Positions 7,805-15,378 of a stretch of DNA of 42,386 bases are shown here, piece by piece. The DNA comes from a virus. The notes under the pieces are model-generated. The model did not search any database. It was not told where the DNA came from and worked only from the letters and a program-made list of their open reading frames with translations. The first letter of the stretch is position 1, and the number at the start of each line of letters is the position of its first letter. The stretch covers positions 1 to 42,386 of IMG/VR virus record IMGVR_UViG_3300006641_000007; one strand, 5' to 3'. Made by a program: the position numbers and the translations under genes.

Positions 7805-9951
7805 AACGTATCCTTTGGCTGCTGGCGGCGGTGGCGTTCGCGCAAGATCCCGTCTCCATCACGCCGTACCAGTTGTTAGTCCCGAACGCCTCAAGCGGCC
7901 TGATACAGGCATGTTCCGGGTGCTCCATCTACACCTATGCGGCGGGAACCAACACGCCGCTGGCGACGTATACCAGCAGCACGCTTGGCACTCCGAACAC
8001 CAATCCGGTGCTAACGAACTCCAGCGGCTACGCAGTCAATGGCTCTACGATTACGGGCATCTGGGTTGGTTCGTCCTGCTACAAGTTTGTGGCCAAGGAC
8101 GCCAACGCTGTCACGCTGTGGACGCAGGACAATATCTGCGATCGGGGCGCGGTCCTTCAGGCATTGCTGGCGGCATCATCGGGCGCATCGTTGATTGGGT
8201 TCCAGCCGACTGGCGGCAGTGTCCCGATTACGGTTGCAAGCGCTCTCAACTCGGCATACCTGTATAGCACTGGATATAGCACGCTGGCGCTGGCTTGTTC
8301 TGCCGCTGCGGCGGCCAACAAAACGCTGGCCGTGGTGAGTACGTTTTCCAACTCACCGGCGCAAGCGCTGAATTGCGATCTGTGGTTTCCTTCAGGCGCG
8401 GGGGCTATGATTCAGCCCGCATCAGGCGCGACAATTACGATGTCGACGGGGAGGAACGTTACAGCAGCAGACTTCAAGATCATCGACAGCAGCGCGGGCG
8501 GAACGTTTACTATGCTGCTATCTCCCAGCAGCGCGTCCGTGGCATGGTGGGGCGCGGTGGGCGACGACAGCACGGACAATGCCGCCGCGATCACTTCAGC
8601 GCTGGCCGCGTCTAAGGATGTTCGCTTTCCGTTGGGGATATACAGAAGCAGCACAGCGCAGGCGATCACAGTTACTGGGCAGCGAATCTCCTGCGGCGGC
8701 GGGGCATACTCACCAGCGAATTCTGGCACGACGGTAAAATTCACTGGGGCCACGAGCGGATTCACTGTATCCGGTTCCGGCATCTATGCGAACTCCATCG
8801 AAAACTGCCACATCACAGCCACCAGCGCTACTTCCGTCGATGGGATTCGCCTTACGGGAACGGGAACTGGGGTAGTGAACTGGGCGCTCCGTAATCTGCA
8901 CTTCACGGGAACATGGGAGAAGGCGATTCACGCCGTTTCGTCTGCCGAGAATCTGAAGATCATCGAACCGACTTGCGTGGATATTGAAATTTGCCTGTAC
9001 ATCGAGGGGGTCTCAAACTCCGTCGATATCATCTCTCCGTTGATCGGGGGAACGTACACCAAGGGGCTTGTAGTGGATGATTCGCAAGGCGTTCGAGTGA
9101 TTGGCGGGACTATTCAAGGGACAGCAACGTATTTGGTCGAAAATTCAGGTTCGCCAGAGGGAACTATCTTGATCGGGACATGGCTGGAAGGTGCCGTGAC
9201 GAGCTTGATCGAGTCGTCCTCGCAGTTGACGTTGACTGATGTAATCATCGGCGGTGGTTCATATACCGACCACGGGATTCATCAAAGCGGCGTATCTACA
9301 TTGATGATTACTGGGCTAACGGGCGTGGGCAATCCAGGGGCCAGCAAGTGCCTTGTTCAGTACGACGGCAACGCCAGCGGAAGCGCACAGGGGTTAAGTA
9401 TTACTGGTTCTTATGTCGAGGCTACCGGAGCAACGAGACATGCTATCTGCGTCGGAACAGCCACAACATCATCTTCTGTCACAGTGATCGAAGGGAACCA
9501 TCTCATCACGTCTGTGGGCGATAATATCGTTTTCGATGTTTTTGGTGGGGTTCACTCCATCCGAGGAAACTACTTTACTTCGTCTGGATACAACATCAAC
9601 GCTTCGGCTATGGCAGACGGCAAGCTGATTGTGAATGGAAATAATTTTGCCACAAATGTCGAAAGCGGAGTTCCGGCTGACGCCTACAAGGGGAATTGCA
9701 TCGGATGCACGTATGAGTTTGCATTACCCGGAACGAACGTGAACAATACGCTGATGTCATTTTTCCCTGTCAACGAGACCACTGGGGCACTTGGCACCCG
9801 CGCGCAGATTGGATCATGCACGGCGGCGCGTAAGGGGCTGTCCTTCCCAATATCCGACGCTGATACAGTGGTCTATAATGCCGTTGTGGCTGGTGGCGGC
9901 GCAAATAGTCTGAATATCTGGTGCGATGGAACCAACTGGCGGGCGCACTAA
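7801..9951 (+). CDS. Tailspike-like pectate-lyase-fold beta-helix protein with Sec signal peptide
   Basis: A 716-residue protein. Residues 1-14 look like a Sec signal peptide (Lys-Arg, hydrophobic stretch, AFA before QDP). Residues 15-120 form a Cys-containing N-terminal domain. GAVGDDSTDNAAAI at 251-264 is the hallmark entry of the pectate-lyase-type right-handed beta-helix found in phage tailspikes, and repeated beta-strand turns continue to about 650. Such proteins bind and often cut surface polysaccharide. The start is fixed by the ATGA overlap with the ejection protein gene. A signal peptide on a tailspike is odd, because tail proteins normally assemble in the cytoplasm. The lack of a hydrophilic head-binding N-terminus is also unusual. 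Confidence 0.75.
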   Translation: MKRILWLLAAVAFAQDPVSITPYQLLVPNASSGLIQACSGCSIYTYAAGTNTPLATYTSSTLGTPNTNPVLTNSSGYAVNGSTITGIWVGSSCYKFVAKDANAVTLWTQDNICDRGAVLQALLAASSGASLIGFQPTGGSVPITVASALNSAYLYSTGYSTLALACSAAAAANKTLAVVSTFSNSPAQALNCDLWFPSGAGAMIQPASGATITMSTGRNVTAADFKIIDSSAGGTFTMLLSPSSASVAWWGAVGDDSTDNAAAITSALAASKDVRFPLGIYRSSTAQAITVTGQRISCGGGAYSPANSGTTVKFTGATSGFTVSGSGIYANSIENCHITATSATSVDGIRLTGTGTGVVNWALRNLHFTGTWEKAIHAVSSAENLKIIEPTCVDIEICLYIEGVSNSVDIISPLIGGTYTKGLVVDDSQGVRVIGGTIQGTATYLVENSGSPEGTILIGTWLEGAVTSLIESSSQLTLTDVIIGGGSYTDHGIHQSGVSTLMITGLTGVGNPGASKCLVQYDGNASGSAQGLSITGSYVEATGATRHAICVGTATTSSSVTVIEGNHLITSVGDNIVFDVFGGVHSIRGNYFTSSGYNINASAMADGKLIVNGNNFATNVESGVPADAYKGNCIGCTYEFALPGTNVNNTLMSFFPVNETTGALGTRAQIGSCTAARKGLSFPISDADTVVYNAVVAGGGANSLNIWCDGTNWRAH

Positions 9952-9961
9952 AAGGAGCATC

Positions 9962-10471
9962 ATGAAACGTCTACTACTCATCATCGCTATTGCGCTTCCG
10001 GCGCTGGCGCAGCAGAACATCAACTATGTCGCCACTACCGGCAACGTGTCGCTTAGTGGGGCGGCAACAGCGGCAACGCTTCAGCAGCCCGCGACAGGCG
10101 CAACGACAGTGTTTTTCCCCGTCGCCAATCCGCTCGGAGGACCTGCTTCGGTCGGCGCAACGGTCTATTGCTCGGTAGCCTGCGTGGCTACCGTGGCCCG
10201 CTCCTGCACGACCGCTGCCTCTGCGACGGCCGGAACGGTCACCAGCGTTAATCCGAACGTTCCTGCGGCTTCTGTGACGTTCTGGACAGCATCAAACGCA
10301 TCAGGATGTACCACGCTTCGGGTTCTCAACATTCAGGCGGGGCAGGAATACGCGATTGACCTGAGCACGTTCACGCTGGCGACGACAGGGACAAAATCGA
10401 ACATTACGATTTCCATCGCGTCGATCACCGGAACGGCTAACATTACGTTCTACCCGTGGGAGCAGCACTAA
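9962..10471 (+). CDS. Small exported beta-rich protein, function unknown
   Basis: A 169-residue protein starting with a clear signal peptide (MKRLLLIIAIALPALA, cleavage likely before QQN). The mature part is Ala/Thr/Ser-rich, has four Cys between about residues 70 and 120 and looks like a beta-sandwich. A good Shine-Dalgarno sequence (AAGGAG) lies 4 nt upstream of the ATG at 9962, which makes this start better than the in-frame ATG at 9926. It is the second of four adjacent genes with signal peptides. It may be a fibre subunit or an exported surface protein. Confidence 0.65.
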   Translation: MKRLLLIIAIALPALAQQNINYVATTGNVSLSGAATAATLQQPATGATTVFFPVANPLGGPASVGATVYCSVACVATVARSCTTAASATAGTVTSVNPNVPAASVTFWTASNASGCTTLRVLNIQAGQEYAIDLSTFTLATTGTKSNITISIASITGTANITFYPWEQH

Positions 10472-10959
10472 TGCGCGCCCGAATTGCAGCGATCCTCGCG
10501 GTGCTCCTGTTGTGCATCGTTTCGGTTGAGGCGCAACGACCGGGATCAGGTGCAGGGTATCCCGGTCCGACAGGTGCCACGGGAGCGACTGGGCCGTCCC
10601 TTGCTGTTTTCCGATGGCTGTTTTGTCAGTCTGGTACTTGCAATAACGAAACAACGACCGGCGGTGTACCTGTTCAATTGCCGTCTGGCACCGTCACGCT
10701 CAATGCCTGTTACGTGCTGTATTACGGAGCGATCCCATCAACAACAATCACAATCGATGTCCGAAAGAATGCAACCAGCAGCGGAACTGGTTCCAGTTTG
10801 CTCGGATCGGCGTGGAGTTTTTCGACAGCGACTCTCGGGACGCCGTTAGCATTCGGCGGCAGTTTCGCGGCCACGACGCTGGCCAGCGGAGATCAGGTGA
10901 GCTACTACATGACGGGGACCACTGGACAGGGGATGACAATTTCATGCGCTGGCTCCTAA
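10471..10959 (+). CDS. Small exported protein with collagen-like Gly-X-Y stretch
   Basis: A 162-residue protein. Residues 1-21 form a signal peptide with cleavage likely after VEA. Residues 29-43 are five Gly-X-Y triplets (GYP GPT GAT GAT GPS), as in trimeric phage fibre stalks. Cysteines follow at about 53, 58 and 76, then a beta-rich C-terminus. It starts in a TAATG overlap and ends 16 nt inside the esterase gene. The Gly-X-Y stretch suggests a trimer. No enzymatic motif is visible. Confidence 0.65.
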   Translation: MRARIAAILAVLLLCIVSVEAQRPGSGAGYPGPTGATGATGPSLAVFRWLFCQSGTCNNETTTGGVPVQLPSGTVTLNACYVLYYGAIPSTTITIDVRKNATSSGTGSSLLGSAWSFSTATLGTPLAFGGSFAATTLASGDQVSYYMTGTTGQGMTISCAGS

Positions 10960-13034
10960 TATCGCTGCTGGCGACCGGGCTACAAGCCGCCAACTTCACC
11001 TACGTATCTGGCGCGGTGGCGACTGACGGCGTGACTGTTACGCTGAATTTCACCGCGCCTGTATCGTGTCTTGGATTGACGCCTACATCTAATGTTCCTG
11101 GCTTCTCAGTGTACGAGGGGACCAGCGGGGCCGGTGCCGTGTATCCGACTACTACGACTGCGACGAAGGCGATTACGGCGGCGTGCGATGGCGGAACGGC
11201 GGTTACGGTCACTATGGTGCTACTGACGCCGGTGCGGTCAGGGATCACCGTTAAGGGAAGTTGGAATTACTCCTCTACATCCACACTGACGGATACCGCA
11301 GCAGACACAATTGCGGTGAATGCCGCGGCCACGCTCACGAACAATTCAACAGTGAGCGCAACCGCGTTTGAATACAACAACGCGGCGATCAAGTATGCCG
11401 GAAGGTGGACCAGTGGCGGCACGTATGTTTCCAGCTCATCCACAGACGCTCAGATCGAGTTTCAGTTCACCGGCACGGCGCTGCATCTCAATACCTTCAT
11501 GGATCTGGCAATCTGGAAGTACAGCATTGACGGCGCGGCTGTTCAAACGCTCGACGTGACCGCATCGGTCGGGTACAACGCGAACGCGAACGGGTTATAT
11601 CCATTGGCCACAGGGCTTTCGGATGCTTCGCACACTGCCACCCTGATGAAAAATACACTGTCCGGGTTCGGAACCACGACCGGGCTGGTGGTGCAAGGGG
11701 CAAGTCCGGCGTTGACGATATTCACAGGGTATGGCTCCGAATACCCGATATCCGGGGTTGCATCGACGATTAGCCCCACACTTTCGACGTACTCACCCAC
11801 AGCAGGAGCCCCCGGTCTGGGATTAGTGGACCCCGGTAATGGTTATGGCCTGACAGCGGAAACGCATACAGGTGGCGGCCTTCAGTTTGTATCCAACTCC
11901 TGTACTGATATTTGGCTATATGTCTTTCGCGGCGGAGGGTCTTCGTGGCGTGCCTATGTAGACGGCACGTTGACCAGCACTACGGCAATCCCATCGGGAA
12001 CCACTACAGTGGGCAGTTCGTATTCGTGGCTCCAGCTTTTGACTGGTCTATCCGGCACTAAATCAATCCAGATATCCCTGTACGGCACATACCCGATCGT
12101 ATCCACCACCGCCTACGTGTTCTCCGTAATGTGTGGAGGTGCCGGAACAATCTCAACAACCACGATCCCGGCAAAAGGGAGTGTTACCTGGCTGGGCGAT
12201 TCGCTGATGGCGTCGGCGACTACCAGCACAAGCCAAACCAGTTACCAGCAACTGCTGACAACCGCGACATCACATCCCGCCACTATTGGGCTTCCCGTCT
12301 ACCCTACCGCGCGACAATATGGCCAGTCCGGTGCGTCGTGCGCGACCGTCAGCACGTCTACGGCTGGTATGTATATTGATTCTCGCGTGGTCCTGGCGGT
12401 AGTGGGATGCGGCACTAACGATGCCATAATTGGCACGGCTAGCGGGACGGTAACAACAAATGTAAATACGCTGCTGACCAACACCAACGCCGCGTTGAAT
12501 ACGGCGGGACTGGGCGCATCGGTTCCGATCTTGTTCCAGATTCCTCCAAACACTTCGGCGGTTTCACAAGCGACCCTCGATAACTATCGGGCGTACATCC
12601 GAACGGGGATAGCCAACTACAACGCTGGTGCGCCGACGCACCTTGCCTATACAGCAGAAACGGAAGGATGGATCAGCACCGCCACTTCGGCAGTCTCGGC
12701 TGCAACTTGGTCGAGCGGCACCGCAACATACACGGTCGGCAGCACTGCCGGAATCTCCGCACTCTATCCGATATCGGTTTTGGGTATCACCCCGTCCGGC
12801 TACAACACCATATCCTGCACGCCGGGAAGCATCACCGCTACCCAATTCACTTGCCCAATCGTCGCCAATCCAGGAGCCTATTCAAGCGGCGGGACGATGG
12901 GCGTAGATACGACGGACGGCACGCATCCGAATGATGGGGGCAGTATGAAGATGGCGTCCCGTTATCTTCCTTGGTTTCAGCGTTTATTGTTTGGATGCAG
13001 AAACGGAGGTAACGCCTGTAATGGGGGACAATAA
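10944..13034 (+). CDS. Exported SGNH/GDSL-type esterase, tail-associated candidate
   Basis: A 696-residue protein. Residues 1-16 form a signal peptide (cleavage near LQA). Residues 17-135 look Ig-like, and 140-400 form beta-sandwich or carbohydrate-binding-like domains. The SGNH hydrolase domain follows: block I GDS with the nucleophile Ser420, a Gly in GQSG (460-463), block III GxND with Asn492, and block V DGTH with Asp658 and His661. All four catalytic blocks are present. Phage tail enzymes of this fold remove acetyl groups from surface polysaccharide. A 65-residue insertion separates the last blocks. The start at 10944 has AGGGGA 10 nt upstream and overlaps the previous gene by 16 nt. Confidence 0.8.
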   Translation: MRWLLISLLATGLQAANFTYVSGAVATDGVTVTLNFTAPVSCLGLTPTSNVPGFSVYEGTSGAGAVYPTTTTATKAITAACDGGTAVTVTMVLLTPVRSGITVKGSWNYSSTSTLTDTAADTIAVNAAATLTNNSTVSATAFEYNNAAIKYAGRWTSGGTYVSSSSTDAQIEFQFTGTALHLNTFMDLAIWKYSIDGAAVQTLDVTASVGYNANANGLYPLATGLSDASHTATLMKNTLSGFGTTTGLVVQGASPALTIFTGYGSEYPISGVASTISPTLSTYSPTAGAPGLGLVDPGNGYGLTAETHTGGGLQFVSNSCTDIWLYVFRGGGSSWRAYVDGTLTSTTAIPSGTTTVGSSYSWLQLLTGLSGTKSIQISLYGTYPIVSTTAYVFSVMCGGAGTISTTTIPAKGSVTWLGDSLMASATTSTSQTSYQQLLTTATSHPATIGLPVYPTARQYGQSGASCATVSTSTAGMYIDSRVVLAVVGCGTNDAIIGTASGTVTTNVNTLLTNTNAALNTAGLGASVPILFQIPPNTSAVSQATLDNYRAYIRTGIANYNAGAPTHLAYTAETEGWISTATSAVSAATWSSGTATYTVGSTAGISALYPISVLGITPSGYNTISCTPGSITATQFTCPIVANPGAYSSGGTMGVDTTDGTHPNDGGSMKMASRYLPWFQRLLFGCRNGGNACNGGQ

Positions 13035-13037
13035 ATC

Positions 13038-13124
13038 ATGGTCACCCTGATTGCCATTGTCGGACTGCTGGCGGCATCGCTGCTGACGGTCTACGTTCTG
13101 TGCAGGTTTGGTGGTGACGAATGA
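13038..13124 (+). CDS. 28-residue single-span membrane peptide
   Basis: A tiny gene just after the esterase encodes one hydrophobic helix (residues 3-22) followed by a short CRFGGDE tail. The stop overlaps the start of the next membrane gene as ATGA, which supports translation. No family is recognised. By position it belongs to the lysis-like group. Confidence 0.45.
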   Translation: MVTLIAIVGLLAASLLTVYVLCRFGGDE

Positions 13125-13348
13125 GGAAAATGGACCCAATCCTGAAACTGCTGCTACTCGGCATTGTGTTCTTCACTGTGGTATTGCTCTACACGCAGAA
13201 ATGGTTCCCGAATGACGGGCAGACGTTTCAGGTGGTGGCTGGCCTGCTGACCAGCTTCGGCGGCGCGTTTCTAGCATTCGCCCGCAAGGAACTTGGCGTT
13301 CCCGACGAACCGAAAGGGGGAGCGCCGGATGAGCAACCGAAGCCCTGA
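13121..13348 (+). CDS. Holin-like small membrane protein, two predicted spans
   Basis: A 75-residue protein with hydrophobic segments at about 7-24 and 36-53, a positive N-terminus and a charged, Pro-rich C-terminal tail. This size and topology match class II holins, which permeabilise the inner membrane at lysis. It sits in a run of overlapping small membrane-protein genes after the tail genes. No sequence family is recognised, so the holin call rests on architecture and context. Confidence 0.55.
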   Translation: MRKMDPILKLLLLGIVFFTVVLLYTQKWFPNDGQTFQVVAGLLTSFGGAFLAFARKELGVPDEPKGGAPDEQPKP

Positions 13349-13646
13349 GCCAGCGGAAACAGCGGAGGTTCGATTCACGGCGGCGAACGTCGCGCAGTTG
13401 GCGCGGATTGAGTCACACACTCAGCGGCACGATGAAAAGCTCGATGACCTGGCGGATTCAATCCGCGAAATCAAGCTCCTCATGACTGCCAAATTTCAAG
13501 AGATCGAGAAGACCATCGACGACGCGCGGGCTCGGATTGACCAGATTGAGCGGGTGCATATCCGCTGGATCGCGGGCGGGGCAACGCTGGGGGCTGTAGC
13601 TGCGGGCCTGTTCGGCTTGCTGAAGTTCGTCTTGAATCGCGGGTGA
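13329..13646 (+). CDS. XhlA-like coiled-coil protein with C-terminal membrane anchor
   Basis: A 105-residue protein with a heptad-patterned coiled coil over residues 20-75 and one C-terminal transmembrane helix at about 82-101. This is the architecture of the XhlA haemolysin/holin-accessory family of Bacillus PBSX. AAAGGGGGAG lies just upstream of the ATG. It overlaps the holin-like gene by 20 nt, and the following gene starts in a GTGA overlap. Family membership is suggested by architecture only. Confidence 0.55.
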   Translation: MSNRSPEPAETAEVRFTAANVAQLARIESHTQRHDEKLDDLADSIREIKLLMTAKFQEIEKTIDDARARIDQIERVHIRWIAGGATLGAVAAGLFGLLKFVLNRG

Positions 13647-13801
13647 AACTCCTTTCGTCAACCTACGCAGGTGGTGAACGCTTGAGGAGGAGACGCAGCA
13701 ACCCCAACCTCCTTGATCTGCGCTGGATGCAACCGAGATTTTATTCGCTTGACCCGCGAACGGAACAAAACCGCAATCCCCGCAACATTAACCCGAATTA
13801 A
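13643..13801 (+). CDS. 52-residue basic, Asn/Arg-rich protein, function unknown
   Basis: A GTG-started gene coupled to the preceding coiled-coil gene by a GTGA overlap. The product is hydrophilic, with an Arg cluster at residues 13-18 and an Asn/Arg/Pro-rich C-terminus. No family is recognised. The exact overlap and the intact frame are the evidence for a real gene. Confidence 0.4.
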   Translation: MKLLSSTYAGGERLRRRRSNPNLLDLRWMQPRFYSLDPRTEQNRNPRNINPN

Positions 13802-13804
13802 GGC

Positions 13805-13810
13805 TACAAT
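13805..13810 (+). promoter_or_regulatory. Candidate -10 box (TACAAT) 6 nt before an ATG
   Basis: TACAAT is followed by exactly 6 nt (ATCGGC) and then the ATG at 13817, which has no close Shine-Dalgarno sequence. The same spacing occurs at other unit starts. No good -35 is seen here, so an internal leaderless promoter is only possible. Confidence 0.35.
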
Positions 13811-13816
13811 ATCGGC

Positions 13817-13978
13817 ATGGTTGCCGAACTCGCGCAAGTAGGTTGTGCCCTGCTTGCCGGGGCTTTCCTGGTATGCGTAATCGTGCGATACTGGTGCGGT
13901 AAGCGTCGGGCGCTTCGCGGGCTGCGTCAGGCGCGGGAAATGCTAGAGCGCGCGAGAAAGGAACAGAATGCCTCCTGA
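13817..13978 (+). CDS. 53-residue membrane-anchored basic coil protein (i-spanin-like topology)
   Basis: The protein has one hydrophobic helix at about 9-26 followed by a strongly basic amphipathic helix to the end. This is a miniature version of the inner-membrane spanin layout (anchor plus periplasmic coil), though i-spanins are normally longer. The next short gene overlaps its 3' end in another frame, as Rz1 overlaps Rz. No clear Shine-Dalgarno sequence is present. Confidence 0.4.
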   Translation: MVAELAQVGCALLAGAFLVCVIVRYWCGKRRALRGLRQAREMLERARKEQNAS

Positions 13979-14078
13979 AGAAGAGAGCGGACCACCGGAA
14001 ACGCAGGGCGGGACACCGACACCGCCGCAAACTCCTCCGCCGCAACCGCCTGTTGACCCGCCTGCCGGATCGCAGTAG
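13968..14078 (+). CDS. 36-residue proline-rich peptide
   Basis: This small gene starts inside the end of the preceding gene in a different frame. About 40 percent of its residues are proline, with Thr and Gln. Rz1-type outer-membrane spanins are also short, proline-rich and overlapping, but this one has no signal peptide and no lipobox Cys, so a spanin role is uncertain. AGAAAGGAA upstream could act as a ribosome binding site. Confidence 0.3.
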   Translation: MPPEEESGPPETQGGTPTPPQTPPPQPPVDPPAGSQ

Positions 14079-14081
14079 AAT
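14053..14081 (+). promoter_or_regulatory. Strong sigma70-type promoter upstream of the tRNA-like element
   Basis: TTGACC (14053-14058), a 17-nt spacer and TAGAAT (14076-14081) match five of six consensus bases in each box. Predicted transcription starts near 14088, in a stretch of about 190 nt without a convincing gene that contains the tRNA-like element. The promoter overlaps the end of the proline-rich peptide gene. Confidence 0.6.
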
Positions 14082-14137
14082 GGAGTGGTACGCAATGGTG
14101 TCACCGCTGCTTTGGCATGTGCCCATTGCAGGATTTC

Positions 14138-14193
14138 TCCGGTGTAGCTCAGTGGCAGAGCTTGAGTGCGCGGGTTCGATTCCCGTCACCGTG
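14138..14193 (+). pseudogene. tRNA-like element lacking the anticodon arm
   Basis: The element has an acceptor-like stem (CGGTG 14140-14144 with CACCG 14187-14191), a perfect D arm (GCTC 14147-14150, loop AGTGGCA, GAGC 14158-14161), and a T arm (GCGGG 14170-14174, loop TTCGATT, CCCGT 14182-14186). Between D and T arms there are only 8 nt instead of an anticodon arm plus variable loop. No CCA is encoded. It is either a tRNA remnant with an internal deletion or a small RNA with a tRNA-like fold. The short frame through it (from 14080) reads like a translated tRNA and is not taken as a gene. Confidence 0.7.
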
Positions 14194-14280
14194 GGGAAAC
14201 GGAGACACTGGACGCGGTGCGTCGGGCTTCCCAGTGGGCCACCTAAACAGTGAGTACCGGGCGCACCGCATAGCAAAACA

Positions 14281-14844
14281 GTGATACGCCTCTGGCTCAT
14301 TTCGCTGGCACTCGAAGCCGTCCTTGCCGTGCTCCTAACACGCAGGGGCGGCTTTGCTGCGTTCCGGCGGTTCCTCTGGTACGATGTGGCCACGCAAGGG
14401 CTGGGGATCGCTTGTAGCGGCTCTGGCGCGTGGTATCCGCTGGTTCACAGGTGGAGCGAAGCGGGGGCCGTGGTGCTGTTGGGGTTCGTCGTGGCGGAGC
14501 GGTTGCGAACTATCCGGGAATCCCGGAAGGTTGCCACATCCGGCGTGGCAATCGCTACATCCGGCGTGGCGGGCTGCTGTCTGCATCTGATCTTCGCCGC
14601 GCCGGTTCCGTGGTCCGCGTGGGCTTCGGCAGTCTGGCAGGGAATCGCGCTTTCGCACTCGATCATGGGGATTCTGCTGTTGAGTGCGGGGGCCGGGGTG
14701 GTATCGCGGATACTGGCTGTCTGGTTGCTGGCCGATGCCGCGCTGTTCTACGTCGCTCCGCACTGGCCTGTCGGCATGGCGGTGCTCTGGCTCAACGCGG
14801 GGACTTGGGCGGCGCTGGCCATGCTGGCTTCCAAATGCGCCTGA
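14281..14844 (+). CDS. Multi-span membrane protein, function unknown
   Basis: A 187-residue, very hydrophobic protein with about five predicted membrane segments (near 3-18, 55-70, 95-108, 118-160 and 165-185). No family is recognised. It is the last rightward gene before the leftward operon and could be part of lysis or superinfection functions. It contains two in-frame copies of ATSGVA from a 21-nt tandem duplication. The GTG start at 14281 lacks a clear Shine-Dalgarno sequence, so the start is uncertain. The last 53 nt overlap the end of the convergent gene. Confidence 0.5.
   Translation: MIRLWLISLALEAVLAVLLTRRGGFAAFRRFLWYDVATQGLGIACSGSGAWYPLVHRWSEAGAVVLLGFVVAERLRTIRESRKVATSGVAIATSGVAGCCLHLIFAAPVPWSAWASAVWQGIALSHSIMGILLLSAGAGVVSRILAVWLLADAALFYVAPHWPVGMAVLWLNAGTWAALAMLASKCA
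14536..14570. repeat. 21-nt-period tandem duplication inside the membrane gene
   Basis: ACATCCGGCGTGGC occurs at 14536-14549 and again at 14557-14570. The period of 21 nt keeps the frame and duplicates ATSGVA. Confidence 0.8.
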
Positions 14845-15172
14845 CCCTACCTTCGGCATCGCCGCCGCAACGCTTGCAAAGCTGTTCCTGAACCGCGCAC
14901 TGGAGACACAGGGCATCCGTGCAAGTGTTGCTGAAGTGTTGGGCTACGCCACACAGACCACATGGCTGAGCGGTGCATTCAGTGCCGCCAACCCGGTCAT
15001 TCTGCATGTAGAAACACCATTTGCAAAGACCTTGCGCCTTGCGGACCTTGCGTTGATTGTCGGACGTGTAACCCGCTGCTGCGGCGATGGTTTCCTTTGC
15101 GGCTCTATCCCACATGTTGGTTCTAAACTGCACGGAATAGGAATCGATCTTTGCTGCTGCCCTGTGGTTCAT
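14792..15172 (-). CDS. Cysteine-rich zinc-ribbon-like protein
   Basis: A 126-residue protein with ten Cys arranged largely as CxxC pairs (50/53, 71/74, 89/92, 99/102, plus 66 and 84). This is typical of two or more zinc ribbons, as in phage proteins that carry a C-terminal CKRCGGD motif. Residues 1-40 are helical and basic. It is the last gene of the leftward operon. Its ATG overlaps the previous stop (ATGA) and is preceded by AAGGTGG. DNA or RNA binding is likely but unproven. Confidence 0.65.
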   Translation of the reverse strand: MNHRAAAKIDSYSVQFRTNMWDRAAKETIAAAAGYTSDNQRKVRKAQGLCKWCFYMQNDRVGGTECTAQPCGLCGVAQHFSNTCTDALCLQCAVQEQLCKRCGGDAEGRVRRIWKPAWPAPPKSPR

Positions 15173-15378
15173 TGCGCCACCTTCAGGACTTCGGCGGTTG
15201 CGGCCCACTTACGAATCTCGTCATCCGTGAGATATAAGTGCCCACGGAATGAGTAACCAACGGTCTCCGATATCGCCACTGTGTCCTCCACCCTTCCGAC
15301 TATTGCTCGCTGGCGAAAATCTCGCCTGAACACGTCTCCCGGTTTCGGGTCGCTCCGTGCGTCGTCTGCTGTTCTCAT
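15169..15378 (-). CDS. 69-residue hypothetical protein
   Basis: A small mixed alpha/beta protein (PKPGDVFRRDF and a central beta region) without recognised domains. Both ends are ATGA overlaps with neighbours in the leftward operon, which fixes the start at 15378 rather than the in-frame ATG 12 nt further upstream. Confidence 0.6.
   Translation of the reverse strand: MRTADDARSDPKPGDVFRRDFRQRAIVGRVEDTVAISETVGYSFRGHLYLTDDEIRKWAATAEVLKVAQ

Noticed and set aside
13681-13712. Terminator after the XhlA-like gene (AGGAGG with CCTCCT)
   Set aside because: The stem is only 6 bp with a 17-nt loop and no U tract, and it lies inside a coupled small gene.
14080-14253. Protein frame through the tRNA-like element
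   Set aside because: The translation (RCSSVAE, GSIPV) is the usual artefact of reading a tRNA sequence as protein, and there is no ribosome site.
14088-14280. tmRNA gene
   Set aside because: A tmRNA also lacks an anticodon arm, but its acceptor and T arm are separated by a long coding and pseudoknot region. Here the arms are contiguous within 56 nt and the D arm is a standard tRNA D arm.
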